From a candidate division KSB1 bacterium (GTDB lineage: Bacteria > Zhuqueibacterota > Zhuqueibacteria > Zhuqueibacterales > Zhuqueibacteraceae), in NCBI GenBank assembly GCA_034506175.1, contig JAPDQB010000029.1:18859-82858 (forward strand): a DNA stretch of 64,000 nt, in the 5' to 3' direction. Shown here piece by piece: positions 35,409-43,606 of the stretch (position 1 is the first letter of the stretch; the number at the start of each line of letters is the position of its first letter). The notes below the pieces were generated by a model, which did not search any database, was not told where the DNA came from, and was given only the letters and a program-made list of their open reading frames with translations. The position numbers were made by a program, and so were the translations under genes.

Positions 35409-35627
35409 CTAAAACAGAAATTCGTGCAACTCGTTAATGGCAATTGGCCGCGTCTCCGGCAGGCCGGTTTCTGCGGCGTAATCCAAATAGGAAGCGATGG
35501 CATCACGCAAGCTTTGCATTGCTTTGGGGCGAGTATTTCCACTGCCGACGACTCCCAGTTCCAAACACAGCGCGACGAATTGGTTGCCTGATTTTTTAGG
35601 ACGGCTGTATAGTATTTCATTTGACAC
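35409..35627 (-). CDS. HicB-like antitoxin-family protein, N-terminus probably frameshifted
   Basis: The 72-residue frame (GTG start) contains NQFVALCLELGVVGSGNTRP followed by KAMQSLRDAIASYLDYA, the HicB/UPF0150 partial RNase H fold. A better start is the ATG at 35620, preceded by GAGGTG and overlapping the upstream gene stop. It gives MKYYTAVLK, which is the usual HicB N-terminus, but in another frame. Adding one A to the A6 run (35592-35597) joins MKYYTAVLKKSGNQF to the rest. No HicA toxin is recognisable; the upstream gene is a different small protein that is also frameshifted. Confidence 0.65.
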   Translation of the reverse strand: MSNEILYSRPKKSGNQFVALCLELGVVGSGNTRPKAMQSLRDAIASYLDYAAETGLPETRPIAINELHEFLF

Positions 35628-35954
35628 CTCTTTTCATTTTTTGTTGAAACAATCCTTCGGCACGATGGATCAAGTCTTCACGTTTTGGTCGTCCTAAAAA
35701 TATGCCCGTGGCTGCATGCACATAAATGTCTGCCAGTATACCGATTTGAGTTTTTCCTCCATAACTGAGCCAAATTGGGGACATGCCAGGCAAAGCTGTC
35801 AGGCAAAAGTCGCCTCGCCCGGGTAGACCGCAGTGCCGATTTCTTTCATTAACCAACGGCCCACGGCCTCGCGAGCAGAAGTAGCATCCGGCAAGCGCAG
35901 CGAGGGTGCAATAAGTGGCGTTGTCATTGGCTCGTCATTTAAAACTTCTGCCAT
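35617..35954 (-). pseudogene. Small unknown gene upstream of the HicB-like gene, frameshifted
   Basis: From the ATG at 35954 the frame reads MAEVLNDEPMTTPLIAPSLR, then AREAVGRWLMKEIGTAVYPG, and stops at 35799. In the neighbouring frame SPIWLSYGGKTQIGILADIY and TGIFLGRPKREDLIHRAEGL continue to 35617. Adding one T to the T4 run (35805-35808 on the plus strand as A4) yields GEATFCLTALPG and a single protein of about 112 residues. It then overlaps the HicB-like start by ATGA. The family is not recognised. Confidence 0.55.
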
Positions 35955-35996
35955 AAATTATTCCTCGTTATTTTTTTGATTCAACGGTTATCGTTA

Positions 35997-36824
35997 CTAC
36001 CAACGTTCATAAACCTCCGGCCGCCGATCTCTTAAAAACGGCCGCACCTGCCGCATCTCCTCGATGCGCGATAAATCGCAATCGACCAGCAATAATTTTT
36101 CTTCGCCGTGCGGCGCGCGAGCAATCACCTCGCCGGAGGGATCGACGACGAAACTGCCGCCGGTAAATTCCGCCGCCGGCTCTTTGCCGACGCGATTGAC
36201 GGCGGCGACGAACACCTGATTTTGAAACGCCAAGCCTTGCATCTCGATCTCGTACATTTTGATCGGATCGTTGACGAGTCCGGCAAACGGCGTGAAAATA
36301 ATCTCCGCGCCCTGTAAAACCAGTTGCCGCGTGTATTCCGGAAAGTGCCGGTCGTAACAAATCGCCACGCCGATCTTGACGCTGTCGAGATCAAAAACCT
36401 GCGGCGGCGTGTTGCCGGGCCAGTAATAAAATTTCTCGTTGAAGCCGGGCTCCTCAGCGATGTGCGTCATCCGCACCGGGCCGAGCGCCGGACCGCCGGT
36501 GGCTTTCAATAAAACCGTTGAATCGTAATATTCTCCCGCACCGGCGCGCTCGAAGATGTTCAGCAAGATGTGAATGTTTTCAGAGACAGCAGACTCAGAA
36601 AATTTTTTCACCGTTGGCCCGTCAATGGCTTCCGCCCATTGGAAGAATTTTTTCTCGGCGCGATATTGCGGAAAGAAAGGCAGCAAGCCCAGTTCGCTGA
36701 AGCAGATCATTTGCGCGCCCGCTTGCGCGGCCTGTTTTACCCAATCGAGGCCTTTCTGTTGATTGGCCGCAAGATTTTCCGTGACGGCCATCTGCACGAG
36801 GGCGAGGCGGAGAGATTTAGGCAT
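35997..36824 (-). CDS. Carbon-nitrogen hydrolase (nitrilase superfamily) with altered catalytic lysine
   Basis: A 275-residue nitrilase-fold protein most like N-carbamoylputrescine amidase/beta-ureidopropionase relatives. Glu44 (ICFSELGLLPF) and Cys156 (VAICYDRHFPE) of the Glu-Lys-Cys triad are present. The position of the triad lysine, normally in a RKxH context, reads GPVRMTHIAEEPG, with Met119 in its place. The next segment NEKFYYWPGN matches the family well, so the alignment is secure. The enzyme may be inactive or use another residue. Its start overlaps the DUF5647-like gene by eight bases. Confidence 0.85.
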   Translation of the reverse strand: MPKSLRLALVQMAVTENLAANQQKGLDWVKQAAQAGAQMICFSELGLLPFFPQYRAEKKFFQWAEAIDGPTVKKFSESAVSENIHILLNIFERAGAGEYYDSTVLLKATGGPALGPVRMTHIAEEPGFNEKFYYWPGNTPPQVFDLDSVKIGVAICYDRHFPEYTRQLVLQGAEIIFTPFAGLVNDPIKMYEIEMQGLAFQNQVFVAAVNRVGKEPAAEFTGGSFVVDPSGEVIARAPHGEEKLLLVDCDLSRIEEMRQVRPFLRDRRPEVYERW

Positions 36825-37143
36825 GTGCCAATTTCGTTTTTTTGTGCCGTGATGTGTTCCCGTTGGTTGAAGCTTTCTTAATTGTTTTCAGTCGCGGCTT
36901 TACAATCTGTGAACGCCGCGGGCGCAATCGATCAATTTCGATATGAACGACTGGGCGGCCGGTCTCCGCATTGATTTGGGCGTTGCGAAGATTGTATTCG
37001 CGCAATTCCTTGTCGTAAGTCGGCAAGAGCACCACTTGCGCACCGTAAGGGATTCTTTCTGCGAAGCGCGGATGTTCGAGGACATAACGGCTAAACTCGA
37101 GCCCTAAATCCAAACTGCGCTCACAAAGCTCATTTGCTCTCAT
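36817..37143 (-). CDS. DUF5647-like small protein
   Basis: A 108-residue protein: SLDLGLEFSRYVLEHPRFAE, RIPYGAQVVLLPTYDKELRE and YNLRNAQ...GRPVVHIEIDRL. This matches the pattern I recall for DUF5647. The C-terminal ~30 residues are basic (RSQIVKPRLKTIKKASTNGN). It overlaps the upstream DUF7718-like gene by 14 bases and the downstream nitrilase-like gene by eight. DUF5647 genes often sit beside a DUF7718-type gene, a layout like a toxin-antitoxin pair; function is unknown. Confidence 0.7.
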   Translation of the reverse strand: MRANELCERSLDLGLEFSRYVLEHPRFAERIPYGAQVVLLPTYDKELREYNLRNAQINAETGRPVVHIEIDRLRPRRSQIVKPRLKTIKKASTNGNTSRHKKTKLAHA

Positions 37144-37459
37144 ATTCTTTCATCTCCTTCAAAAATTCATTTTTGTATTGGCGCCAATTCTTTTTGATGT
37201 CTTCAACGGCCTGGGTTAAACCCGCATTGAAATCAGTAACTTTGATGAAGATTTTATCTTGTTTTTTGCCAAAGTGCAACAGGTCTCTATGCACAAAGCC
37301 GTGAGCCGTGTCGTAGCGCACCACCGGATGCTATTTGTCGCCGACTTTGGTTTCATATTGTACGACAAATTTTAGAATCCGTCCTTTTTCAACGAGGTGC
37401 GTATAGCGATACCGGTCAATGAGGCTGAATTCGTAAACATACTGGACCTCACGAGCCAT
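37130..37459 (-). pseudogene. DUF7718-like gene with an in-frame amber codon
   Basis: From the ATG at 37459 the frame reads MAREVQYVYEFSLIDRYRYT and FVVQYETKVGDK, then TAG at 37333-37331. It continues in the same frame HPVVRYDTAHGFVHRDLLHF and ends KKNWRQYKNEFLKEMKEYES, K. In relatives I recall, the residue at the stop is Trp (KWHPVVRYDTAHG), so TGG to TAG is a one-base change. The full frame would be 109 codons. Only the part after the stop would otherwise be read as a 64-codon frame. It is the partner of the DUF5647-like gene. Confidence 0.65.
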
Positions 37460-37483
37460 CTCCATTCCCCCTTCGTGTTCAAT

Positions 37484-38368
37484 TTAAATTCCCAAATCCA
37501 TCACCTTTGGCTTCTCGCCGGAGTAATCGTAAAAACCCTTGCCGCTCTTCTTGCCGTGATAGCCGGCCAGCACCATTTTGCGCAGCAGCGGCGGCGGCGC
37601 GTATTTGGCGTCGCGATATTCCTTGAACATGATCTCGGCGATGAAATACGTCGTGTCGATGCCGACGAAATCCAGCAGCGTCAGCGGCCCCATCGGATGG
37701 CCGCAGCCGAGCGTCATGCCCTTGTCGATGTCTTCAATTGAAGCGACTTTGTTCTCGACGGCGCGGATCGCATCCAGCAAATACGGCACGAGCAGGAGAT
37801 TGACGACGAAGCCGGAATTGTCTCTGCAGGTGATTGGTTCCTTGCCGAGCGATTTGGCAAAGGCAAACGCGGCGTCGAATGTTTCCTGGCTGGTGGCGAT
37901 GGTGCGCACCACTTCGACCAGCTTCATGAGCGGCACCGGATTGAAGAAGTGCAGGCCGACGAAACGGTCGCCGCGCTTGGTGACTGCCGCCATTTCGGTG
38001 ATGGTCAATGACGAGGTGTTGCTGGCAAAAATAGTCGAGGGTGGACAAGCGGCGTCAAGCTCGGCAAAAATTTCTTTCTTGAGATCGATATTTTCCACCA
38101 CGGCTTCGATGATGAGATCGCAATCTTTCAAGTCAGCCAGCTTGGTGGTGCCGGAAATGTTCGCCATTGTCGCGGCTTTTTGCTCGGCGGCCATCTTGCC
38201 CTTCTCCACGCTTTTGGCGAGAAAGCCGTCGATTTTGCCCAAGCCTTTTTTGAGCAACTCGTCATTGACTTCGCGCACAACGGTTTGATAGCCGGATTGC
38301 GCGCAAACCTGCACAATGCCCGAACCCATCAATCCGCAACCAACAACGCCAACGGTTTTAATTGCCAT
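37484..38368 (-). CDS. 3-hydroxybutyryl-CoA dehydrogenase
   Basis: A 294-residue NAD-dependent 3-hydroxyacyl-CoA dehydrogenase, preceded by GAGGAG. The Rossmann motif GCGLMG is at 10-15, SNTSSLTITE near 116-125, and catalytic H140 lies in GLHFFNPVPLMKL. The C-terminal domain contains GCGHPMGPLTLLDFVG and ends GKKSGKGFYDYSGEKP. It is the paralogue of the gene at 1113-1979 but sits in the CoA-ester cluster with enoyl-CoA hydratase and thiolase. It would interconvert acetoacetyl-CoA and 3-hydroxybutyryl-CoA. Confidence 0.96.
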   Translation of the reverse strand: MAIKTVGVVGCGLMGSGIVQVCAQSGYQTVVREVNDELLKKGLGKIDGFLAKSVEKGKMAAEQKAATMANISGTTKLADLKDCDLIIEAVVENIDLKKEIFAELDAACPPSTIFASNTSSLTITEMAAVTKRGDRFVGLHFFNPVPLMKLVEVVRTIATSQETFDAAFAFAKSLGKEPITCRDNSGFVVNLLLVPYLLDAIRAVENKVASIEDIDKGMTLGCGHPMGPLTLLDFVGIDTTYFIAEIMFKEYRDAKYAPPPLLRKMVLAGYHGKKSGKGFYDYSGEKPKVMDLGI

Positions 38369-38427
38369 ATTGTCTCCTCGATAGTTTTCAGCTTACGCTT
38401 TACGCCTCACGCTTTACGCATGACGTG

Positions 38428-38835
38428 TCAGTTCCGCTGCAGCGCCTTTTCGATAATGCCGAGGCGATATTCCATCTGGCGCATCTGCGCTTGCATTTCG
38501 GTTTGTGAAAGCTCGCCGTCAAAATTCGCGGGCCCTCCATTGCCGGCGCTGGCTTTCCAGTTGTTGCCCATCCACGGCTGGTGTGAATCAGAAAATAAAT
38601 TATCCAAATCCTCATCGGATAATTTGTCTTCCAGCATTTTGGCGAGCCGTTGGATCTGCCGGCTCAGATCTTCCATGTTCCGGCGAAACTCCGCCCGCAT
38701 CTCGCGAATTTCATTCAGGCTCTCGCGCGAGCATTGTCGCAATTCGCGCATGCCCTCACGCAATTCGATGATTTCGGCGAGCAGAAAGCTTTGGATCGTT
38801 TCCACCACGAGCTTCCGCAATTGTTTTTCGGTCAT
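38428..38835 (-). CDS. Coiled-coil protein of unknown function
   Basis: ATG at 38835 is preceded by AAGGAG at ideal spacing, giving 135 residues. The first 90 residues are strongly helical with heptad-like spacing (MTEKQLRKLVVETIQSFLLA, ELREGMRELRQCSRESLNEI, EFRRNMEDLSRQIQRLAKML). A short acidic/Trp-containing segment (LDNLFSDSHQPWMGNNWKAS) and a second coiled coil (TEMQAQMRQMEYRLGIIEKA) follow. No family was recognised. It is adjacent to a second coiled-coil protein gene, and the two may interact; this is an inference. Confidence 0.65.
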   Translation of the reverse strand: MTEKQLRKLVVETIQSFLLAEIIELREGMRELRQCSRESLNEIREMRAEFRRNMEDLSRQIQRLAKMLEDKLSDEDLDNLFSDSHQPWMGNNWKASAGNGGPANFDGELSQTEMQAQMRQMEYRLGIIEKALQRN

Positions 38836-38900
38836 TGAATGATCTCCTTGATATGCCATTATAGACAAGCAAGTTTCACGTTCCGCCATAGGCGAGTTCA

Positions 38901-39377
38901 TCAAACTGCGACAGTACTTCTCGACCTTAATTGGGCCACATCCAACTCCAGCCGATGGATTCTTTCGCCATAATTCAAGCGATCTTTGATGAGGGCCATG
39001 TCCTTTTGCATATCTCGAATGACTTCCATGACGACGACGAACTTTTCGTTGATTTCGGCAAATTTTTTATCATTCTCCTGCTGCATGGCCGTAAAGCGTT
39101 TGTCCATCTCCTGCTGCATGGCCGTAAAGCGTTTGTCCATCTCCTGCTGCATGGCCGCAAAGCGTTTGTCCATCTCCTGCTGCATGGCCGCAAAGCGTTC
39201 TGCTTGGTCTTTACTGAGCTGATGAAGCCCCTCGAGGAGTTGAGAAATTTTTTGTTCGTGGCGTTCAAGCGTTTCCTTGACATTGCGAACTTCGACCTGC
39301 AAGGCTTTCAACTCAGGAACCAAGAGATCTTGAATAGCGGCGCGAAAGCCACCCACGGCACCAGTGATTTCATCCAT
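38901..39377 (-). CDS. Coiled-coil protein with tandem 11-residue repeats
   Basis: A 158-residue protein with no membrane segment. The centre consists of near-identical 11-residue units (EMDKRFAAMQQ, EMDKRFTAMQQ), preceded by a diverged unit (DQAERFAAMQQ) and followed by ENDKKFAEIN. The 11-residue period (hendecad) is characteristic of nearly straight or slightly right-handed coiled coils. The ends are also helical (VRNVKETLERHEQKISQLLE; LNYGERIHRLELDVAQLRSR). Similar proteins of unknown function are common in environmental bacteria. Confidence 0.7.
   Translation of the reverse strand: MDEITGAVGGFRAAIQDLLVPELKALQVEVRNVKETLERHEQKISQLLEGLHQLSKDQAERFAAMQQEMDKRFAAMQQEMDKRFTAMQQEMDKRFTAMQQENDKKFAEINEKFVVVMEVIRDMQKDMALIKDRLNYGERIHRLELDVAQLRSRSTVAV
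39078..39209. repeat. Tandem repeat, four 33 bp units
   Basis: Units beginning CTGCTGCATGGCCG start at 39078, 39111, 39144 and 39177. They are nearly identical (GTAAAG or GCAAAG variants) and lie in frame within the coiled-coil gene, encoding the 11-residue repeat. Confidence 0.9.
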
Positions 39378-39410
39378 TTGGGCACTCCTTTCTTAAAATA
39401 AAAAGCAAAA

Positions 39411-40586
39411 TCACATCGCCTCCACAATCACCGCCGCGCCCTGGCCGCCGCCGATGCAGGCCGTTGCCAGGCCGTATTTCGCTTTGCGCCGGCGCAGCTC
39501 GTGCAAAATCGTCAGCGTCAAGCGTGTGCCGCTCGCGGCAAGCGGATGGCCGATGGCAATGGCGCCGCCGTTGACGTTGGTGCGGCTGCGGTCGAGCCCC
39601 AACTCTTTTTCGACCGCGAGATATTGCGGCGCAAACGCTTCATTCACTTCAACCAAATCCATTTGTTCCAGTTTCATGCCGGCGCGCTGCAAAGCGTTGC
39701 GGCTGGCCGGCGCCGGGCCGATGCCCATAAGACTCGGCTCCACGCCCGAAAATCCCCAATTGATTAATCGGCCAATCGCTTTCAGTCCGCGTTTGTTCGC
39801 CAAATCCGCGGTAGTCATGACCATCGCCGCGGCGCCGTCCACAATGCCGCTCGCATTGCCGGCGGTGATGGCGCCATCTTTTTTGAAATAGGGCGTCAGC
39901 TTCGCGAGGCCGTCGAGTGTCGTGTCCGGCCGCGGATGCTCGTCGCGGGCGAACTGGCCTTTTTTGCCGAGATCGATAGGCGTCACTTCTTCGGCAAGCT
40001 TGCCGCTTTCCCACGCCGCTTTCGTGCGCATCTGGCTCATATAAGCATACTCATCAGTGGCCGCACGCGTTACGCCGTATTTCTCCGCCAGATTTTCGGC
40101 GGTCTGCGCCATCGTGAGACCGCAATTGGTATCGAGCAGCGCTTCCCACAGATAATCTTCCAATTTGCCGGAATTGAGGCGCAAGCCCCAGCGCGCGCCG
40201 CGAATGATGTGCGGCGCCTGGCTCATGCTCTCCGTGCCGCCGACGAGCACGAAGTCCGCTTCATTCATCAACAGCAATCTTGCGCCTTGCACGATTGCTT
40301 CGAAGCCGGACCCGCACAAACGATTCACCGTCACCGCCGGCACCGGCACGGGCACGCCGGCCTTCAAGCCCACGTGCCGGGCGAGATAAGCGGCGTCAGT
40401 CGAGGTTTGCAAAACATTGCCGAAAATCACATGATTGATATCATCGGGCTTGATGCCGGCCTTGGCAATGGCCGCTTTCGCCGCATGCACGCCGAGATCG
40501 GTGGCGGAAATCTCGCGCAACGCGCCGCCGAACGCGCCGAACGCGGTGCGCATGCCGCTGAGAAAGACAACGTTTTCGATTTTCAT
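39411..40586 (-). CDS. Acetyl-CoA acetyltransferase (thiolase)
   Basis: ATG at 40586 has GGAG eight bases upstream and starts the canonical MKIENVVFLSGMRTAFGAFG; the in-frame frame upstream is AT-rich intergenic sequence. The 391-residue enzyme has nucleophilic C91 (NRLCGSGFEAI), the GGTESMSQAPH segment, catalytic His in GAIAIGHPLAASGTR and the second Cys in TACIGGGQGAA. It condenses two acetyl-CoA to acetoacetyl-CoA or cleaves 3-ketoacyl-CoA. With the dehydrogenase and hydratase nearby it forms the CoA-ester module. Confidence 0.96.
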   Translation of the reverse strand: MKIENVVFLSGMRTAFGAFGGALREISATDLGVHAAKAAIAKAGIKPDDINHVIFGNVLQTSTDAAYLARHVGLKAGVPVPVPAVTVNRLCGSGFEAIVQGARLLLMNEADFVLVGGTESMSQAPHIIRGARWGLRLNSGKLEDYLWEALLDTNCGLTMAQTAENLAEKYGVTRAATDEYAYMSQMRTKAAWESGKLAEEVTPIDLGKKGQFARDEHPRPDTTLDGLAKLTPYFKKDGAITAGNASGIVDGAAAMVMTTADLANKRGLKAIGRLINWGFSGVEPSLMGIGPAPASRNALQRAGMKLEQMDLVEVNEAFAPQYLAVEKELGLDRSRTNVNGGAIAIGHPLAASGTRLTLTILHELRRRKAKYGLATACIGGGQGAAVIVEAM

Positions 40587-40937
40587 GGTGATCTCCAATT
40601 TTAAATTTGCAATTGAAAATTGCAATTTTATGCTATACGATTCACGCCATGGCCGCAGCTTTCAGGTGCAAAACTAATTTGTCATGAGCAAATGAAATTT
40701 GTATTAAGATAACATTTCTTGGGCAGGCAGGCAAGGAAAAAGATGAGGAGTTCGTCATGCCTCAGAGCTATGCTGTCACCGTCGCAACAAAAAAACGGAT
40801 TGGGGAGCGGTTCGCCCGTCCCCTCCGCCATCGCCACACACACGCGCGCAAAGACATGAATTTTTCAAAAAATTTTGAAGAAATGGCTTGACTCAAATTG
40901 GAAAATCTGAGGCATTTCAATACAGAAGGAAAAGCAC

Positions 40938-40965
40938 TTGATTTTTGCGGAAAAGCTCGTATATT
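40938..40965 (+). promoter_or_regulatory. Probable promoter of the iron-uptake operon
   Basis: TTGATT (40938-40943) and TATATT (40960-40965) are 16 bases apart; the ATG of the FTR1 gene follows after about 60 bases. Confidence 0.55.
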
Positions 40966-40993
40966 AAATTTATGTTAAACTATTCTTACCGTA

Positions 40994-41006
40994 AATCAGA
41001 ATGATT
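40994..41006 (+). promoter_or_regulatory. Inverted repeat AATCA-GAA-TGATT, possible operator
   Basis: A perfect 5 bp inverted repeat around three bases, between the -10 element and the start codon of the iron operon. Its position suits a repressor site. It is only loosely like a Fur box (AATGATT core), so the regulator is not identified. Confidence 0.3.
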
Positions 41007-41024
41007 CGTAATTGAGTGTGAAAC

Positions 41025-42293
41025 ATGTTGGAATCGCTTATTATCACGTTGCGCGAAGGCATCGAAGCCGCGTTGATTGTCGGCATCGTGATCGTTTATT
41101 TGAAGAAAATCAGCCGCGCTGATTTGGCAAAATATGTTTTGGCTGGCGTCATGACGGCTATCGGATTATCGGCGGCGCTGGCGGCGATGTTTCAACGTAT
41201 CGCCATCAACGAGGAGGCATACGAAGGCATCGTCATGCTGGTCGCCGCTGTTTTCGTCGGCAGCTTTATGATTTGGATGCATCATCATGCGCAGCAATTG
41301 AAATCGAGCATTCAAACGAAAGTCGACCGGCTGCTCGCCAACACGCCGAGCCGTGCTGCGGCGTTTGGACTTTTTTTGTTCGCGACGATCATGGTCTTGC
41401 GTGAAGGCGTTGAGACCGTGCTTTTCCTCAGCGCCATCTCGTTGACGACGTCCGCGTTGTGGAGCTTCATCGGCGGCATTCTCGGACTCGCTCTGGCGAC
41501 GGTATTTGCCGTATTTTTCATCAAAGGCAGCGTTCGCGTGGATTTGCCGCGCTTCTTTCGCGTCACCAATATCGTGTTGCTCATCTTCATCATCCAACTG
41601 TTGATCAACGCTTATCATGAGCTATCCGAAGCCGGAATTTTGCCCACGACTCCCCAGGCGATGGCGACGGTCGGGCCGATTGTGCGCAATAACATTTTCT
41701 TTGTGATTGCCATTCTCGGCTTGCCGCTATTTATTTTTTTAACGCCGGACAAGGGAAGGGTCAAATTGCAGGCTGTGGAAATCAGTAATCCTGCCGAGCG
41801 CCGAAAGTTGATGGCAAACGTGCAACGCCAACTGCGCTGGCAGCGTCTCGCCGGCATCTTCGGCATGGTGATTCTGACTTTCATTTGTCTGGATTTCGTT
41901 TATGCCCGCGGCCCGGCCGTGCTTTCGCCGGCGGAACCTGTGACGCCACAAGACGGCGTGGTGGCTCTGTCGATTTCAAGATTCGAGGACGGCGCGCTGC
42001 ACCGTTTCAGTTTTACCGATGCGGAAAAAACGCTGCGTTTCCTCGTCATTAAAATCGATCAAAACAAATTTGGCGTCGCCTTTGACGCCTGCGAAAATTG
42101 CGGCGATCAAGGTTATTATCAGGAGGGCGCCGCGATTTTCTGTCTGAATTGTGTGGCCGAAATCAACCCCTCGACGATTGGCATTGGCGGCGGCTGCAAT
42201 CCCATTCCGCTCAGTCATGAAGTGCAAAACGATACTCTGCACCTCCGCGTCGACGATTTACGCGCCGGAATGAAGTATTTTAAAAATCATTAA
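41025..42293 (+). CDS. FTR1-family iron permease fused to a DUF2318 Fe-S-type domain
   Basis: The N-terminal ~240 residues form a seven-helix FTR1/EfeU-type permease with both iron-binding REXXE motifs, REGIE (10-14) and REGVE (126-130). After another helix (near 277-293) comes a DUF2318 domain with CENC (356-359), CLNC (373-376) and GGGCNPIPL with C391, residues suited to metal or cluster binding. In Campylobacter these two functions are encoded by separate genes of the p19 locus (cj1658 and cj1660). It is the first gene of a six-gene run and likely takes ferric or ferrous iron across the inner membrane. Confidence 0.9.
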   Translation: MLESLIITLREGIEAALIVGIVIVYLKKISRADLAKYVLAGVMTAIGLSAALAAMFQRIAINEEAYEGIVMLVAAVFVGSFMIWMHHHAQQLKSSIQTKVDRLLANTPSRAAAFGLFLFATIMVLREGVETVLFLSAISLTTSALWSFIGGILGLALATVFAVFFIKGSVRVDLPRFFRVTNIVLLIFIIQLLINAYHELSEAGILPTTPQAMATVGPIVRNNIFFVIAILGLPLFIFLTPDKGRVKLQAVEISNPAERRKLMANVQRQLRWQRLAGIFGMVILTFICLDFVYARGPAVLSPAEPVTPQDGVVALSISRFEDGALHRFSFTDAEKTLRFLVIKIDQNKFGVAFDACENCGDQGYYQEGAAIFCLNCVAEINPSTIGIGGGCNPIPLSHEVQNDTLHLRVDDLRAGMKYFKNH

Positions 42294-42312
42294 GAGGGTC
42301 TGCATCCACCGC

Positions 42313-43596
42313 ATGTTGTTCCGTATCCTGCGCGAATCCTTTCTGCGCCGCAAAAGACGAAAACTCATCGCTGTCACCGCCATCACCCTCGGCGCCGGCA
42401 TCGTCACCGGTTTGTTGAGCGTTGCCATCAACATCGGCGACAAAATCAACCGCGAGCTGAAACGCTACGGCGCCAATCTTGTTTTATTGCCGCAGGAAGA
42501 TACCCTGCCATTGGAAGTTGCCGGCTTTGATTATTCATTTCTGCTTGCCAACGGCCATCTCGACGAAGCCGATTTGCCGAAAATCAAGGAAATTTTCTGG
42601 CGCCACAACATCGTTGGATTTGCGCCCGAGCTGCAAGCGCGGGCCAATTTGGTCATGCAAGACTCGAGAGGCGAAAGCGTTACTCTGATCGGGGCCTGGT
42701 TCGACAAGGCCCTGCCGCTGAAAGAGCAGCCAGATTTTCGTACCGGCTTGCGCCACGTGGCGAGTTATTGGAAAGTTCACGGGAGCTGGGCGCGTGATGA
42801 TTCGCAGCACGACGCGATGATCGGAGCGGAAATCGCGCGGCGTTTGCAAGTGAATCTCGGTGATTCGCTGGTTATCGAAATCAATCAGCAACTTGAAACT
42901 TTTTTAGTGCGCGGCATTGTCACCACCGGCAGCGCCGAAGAGCAGCAAATTTTTGCGCCGCTGTCCGCTGTGCAGCAGCTTCTCAATCAACCGGGGAAAA
43001 TCAAAAAAGTTTTGGTGAGCGCCTTGACCAATCCGGAAGACGATTTTGCGCAAAGACCAGTCGAGCAAATGAGCCGCGAAGAGTATGATCGCTGGTATTG
43101 CACGCCGTATGTCAGTTCAATCGCTTTGCAGCTCTGCGAAGCCATTCCAGGCTCGGAGGCGCGAGTGGTGCGGCAGGTCGCGGAAGGCGAGGGCGCGCTC
43201 TTGCGAAAAATTTCTCTGCTCATGTTTCTGATCGCCCTGGCGATTTTCTGCACCTCGATTTTAGGTGTTGCCAGCACGATGACGACGACCGTGTTGGAAC
43301 GGCGCAAAGAAGTCGGCATCTTTCGCGCGCTCGGCGCGGAAAGCCATCAGATTTCCAGCGTCTTTCTCGGCGAAGCGCTGGTCATGGGCGTGTTCGGCGG
43401 CGCGCTCGGCGCCGGCCTGGGCTATCTCATCGCCCAGTTGATTTCCTGGCAGGTTTTTGGCGAAAGGCTCGCCTACAATGCGCTGCTCCTGCCGGTCGCC
43501 ATCGCCATCGCCCTGCTGATTGCAACGCTCGGCAGCTTGTTGCCCTTGCGCAAAGCGTTTTCATTCGATCCGATTGTGACTTTACATAGCGCATAA
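42313..43596 (+). CDS. ABC transporter permease, FtsX type (first of two)
   Basis: A 427-residue permease with an N-terminal membrane helix (LIAVTAITLGAGIVTGLLSV), a large extracytoplasmic domain (NRELKRYGANLVLLPQEDTL) and three C-terminal helices. The last ones carry ASTMTTTVLERRKEVGIFRA and end LLPLRKAFSFDPIVTLHSA, the FtsX signature. It lies 19 bases after the FTR1 gene and 10 before its paralogue, so both permeases probably form a heterodimer with the ATPase. The arrangement matches cj1661-cj1663 of the Campylobacter iron locus. Confidence 0.9.
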   Translation: MLFRILRESFLRRKRRKLIAVTAITLGAGIVTGLLSVAINIGDKINRELKRYGANLVLLPQEDTLPLEVAGFDYSFLLANGHLDEADLPKIKEIFWRHNIVGFAPELQARANLVMQDSRGESVTLIGAWFDKALPLKEQPDFRTGLRHVASYWKVHGSWARDDSQHDAMIGAEIARRLQVNLGDSLVIEINQQLETFLVRGIVTTGSAEEQQIFAPLSAVQQLLNQPGKIKKVLVSALTNPEDDFAQRPVEQMSREEYDRWYCTPYVSSIALQLCEAIPGSEARVVRQVAEGEGALLRKISLLMFLIALAIFCTSILGVASTMTTTVLERRKEVGIFRALGAESHQISSVFLGEALVMGVFGGALGAGLGYLIAQLISWQVFGERLAYNALLLPVAIAIALLIATLGSLLPLRKAFSFDPIVTLHSA

Positions 43597-43606
43597 GGAA
43601 ATTACG

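Larger units (their letters stand above)
40587..41024. other. Divergent intergenic region before the iron operon
   Basis: About 440 bases with no gene. It begins with AT-rich sequence (AATTTTAAATTTGCAATTG) similar to that at 31371 and 50376. It holds the promoter of the FTR1 gene (40938-40965) and a short inverted repeat in the leader (40994-41006). Confidence 0.5.

Noticed and set aside
39078..39209. Regular repeats that could be taken for a CRISPR array
   Set aside because: Units are 33 bp, adjacent without spacers and in frame with the coiled-coil gene, so it is a protein repeat.
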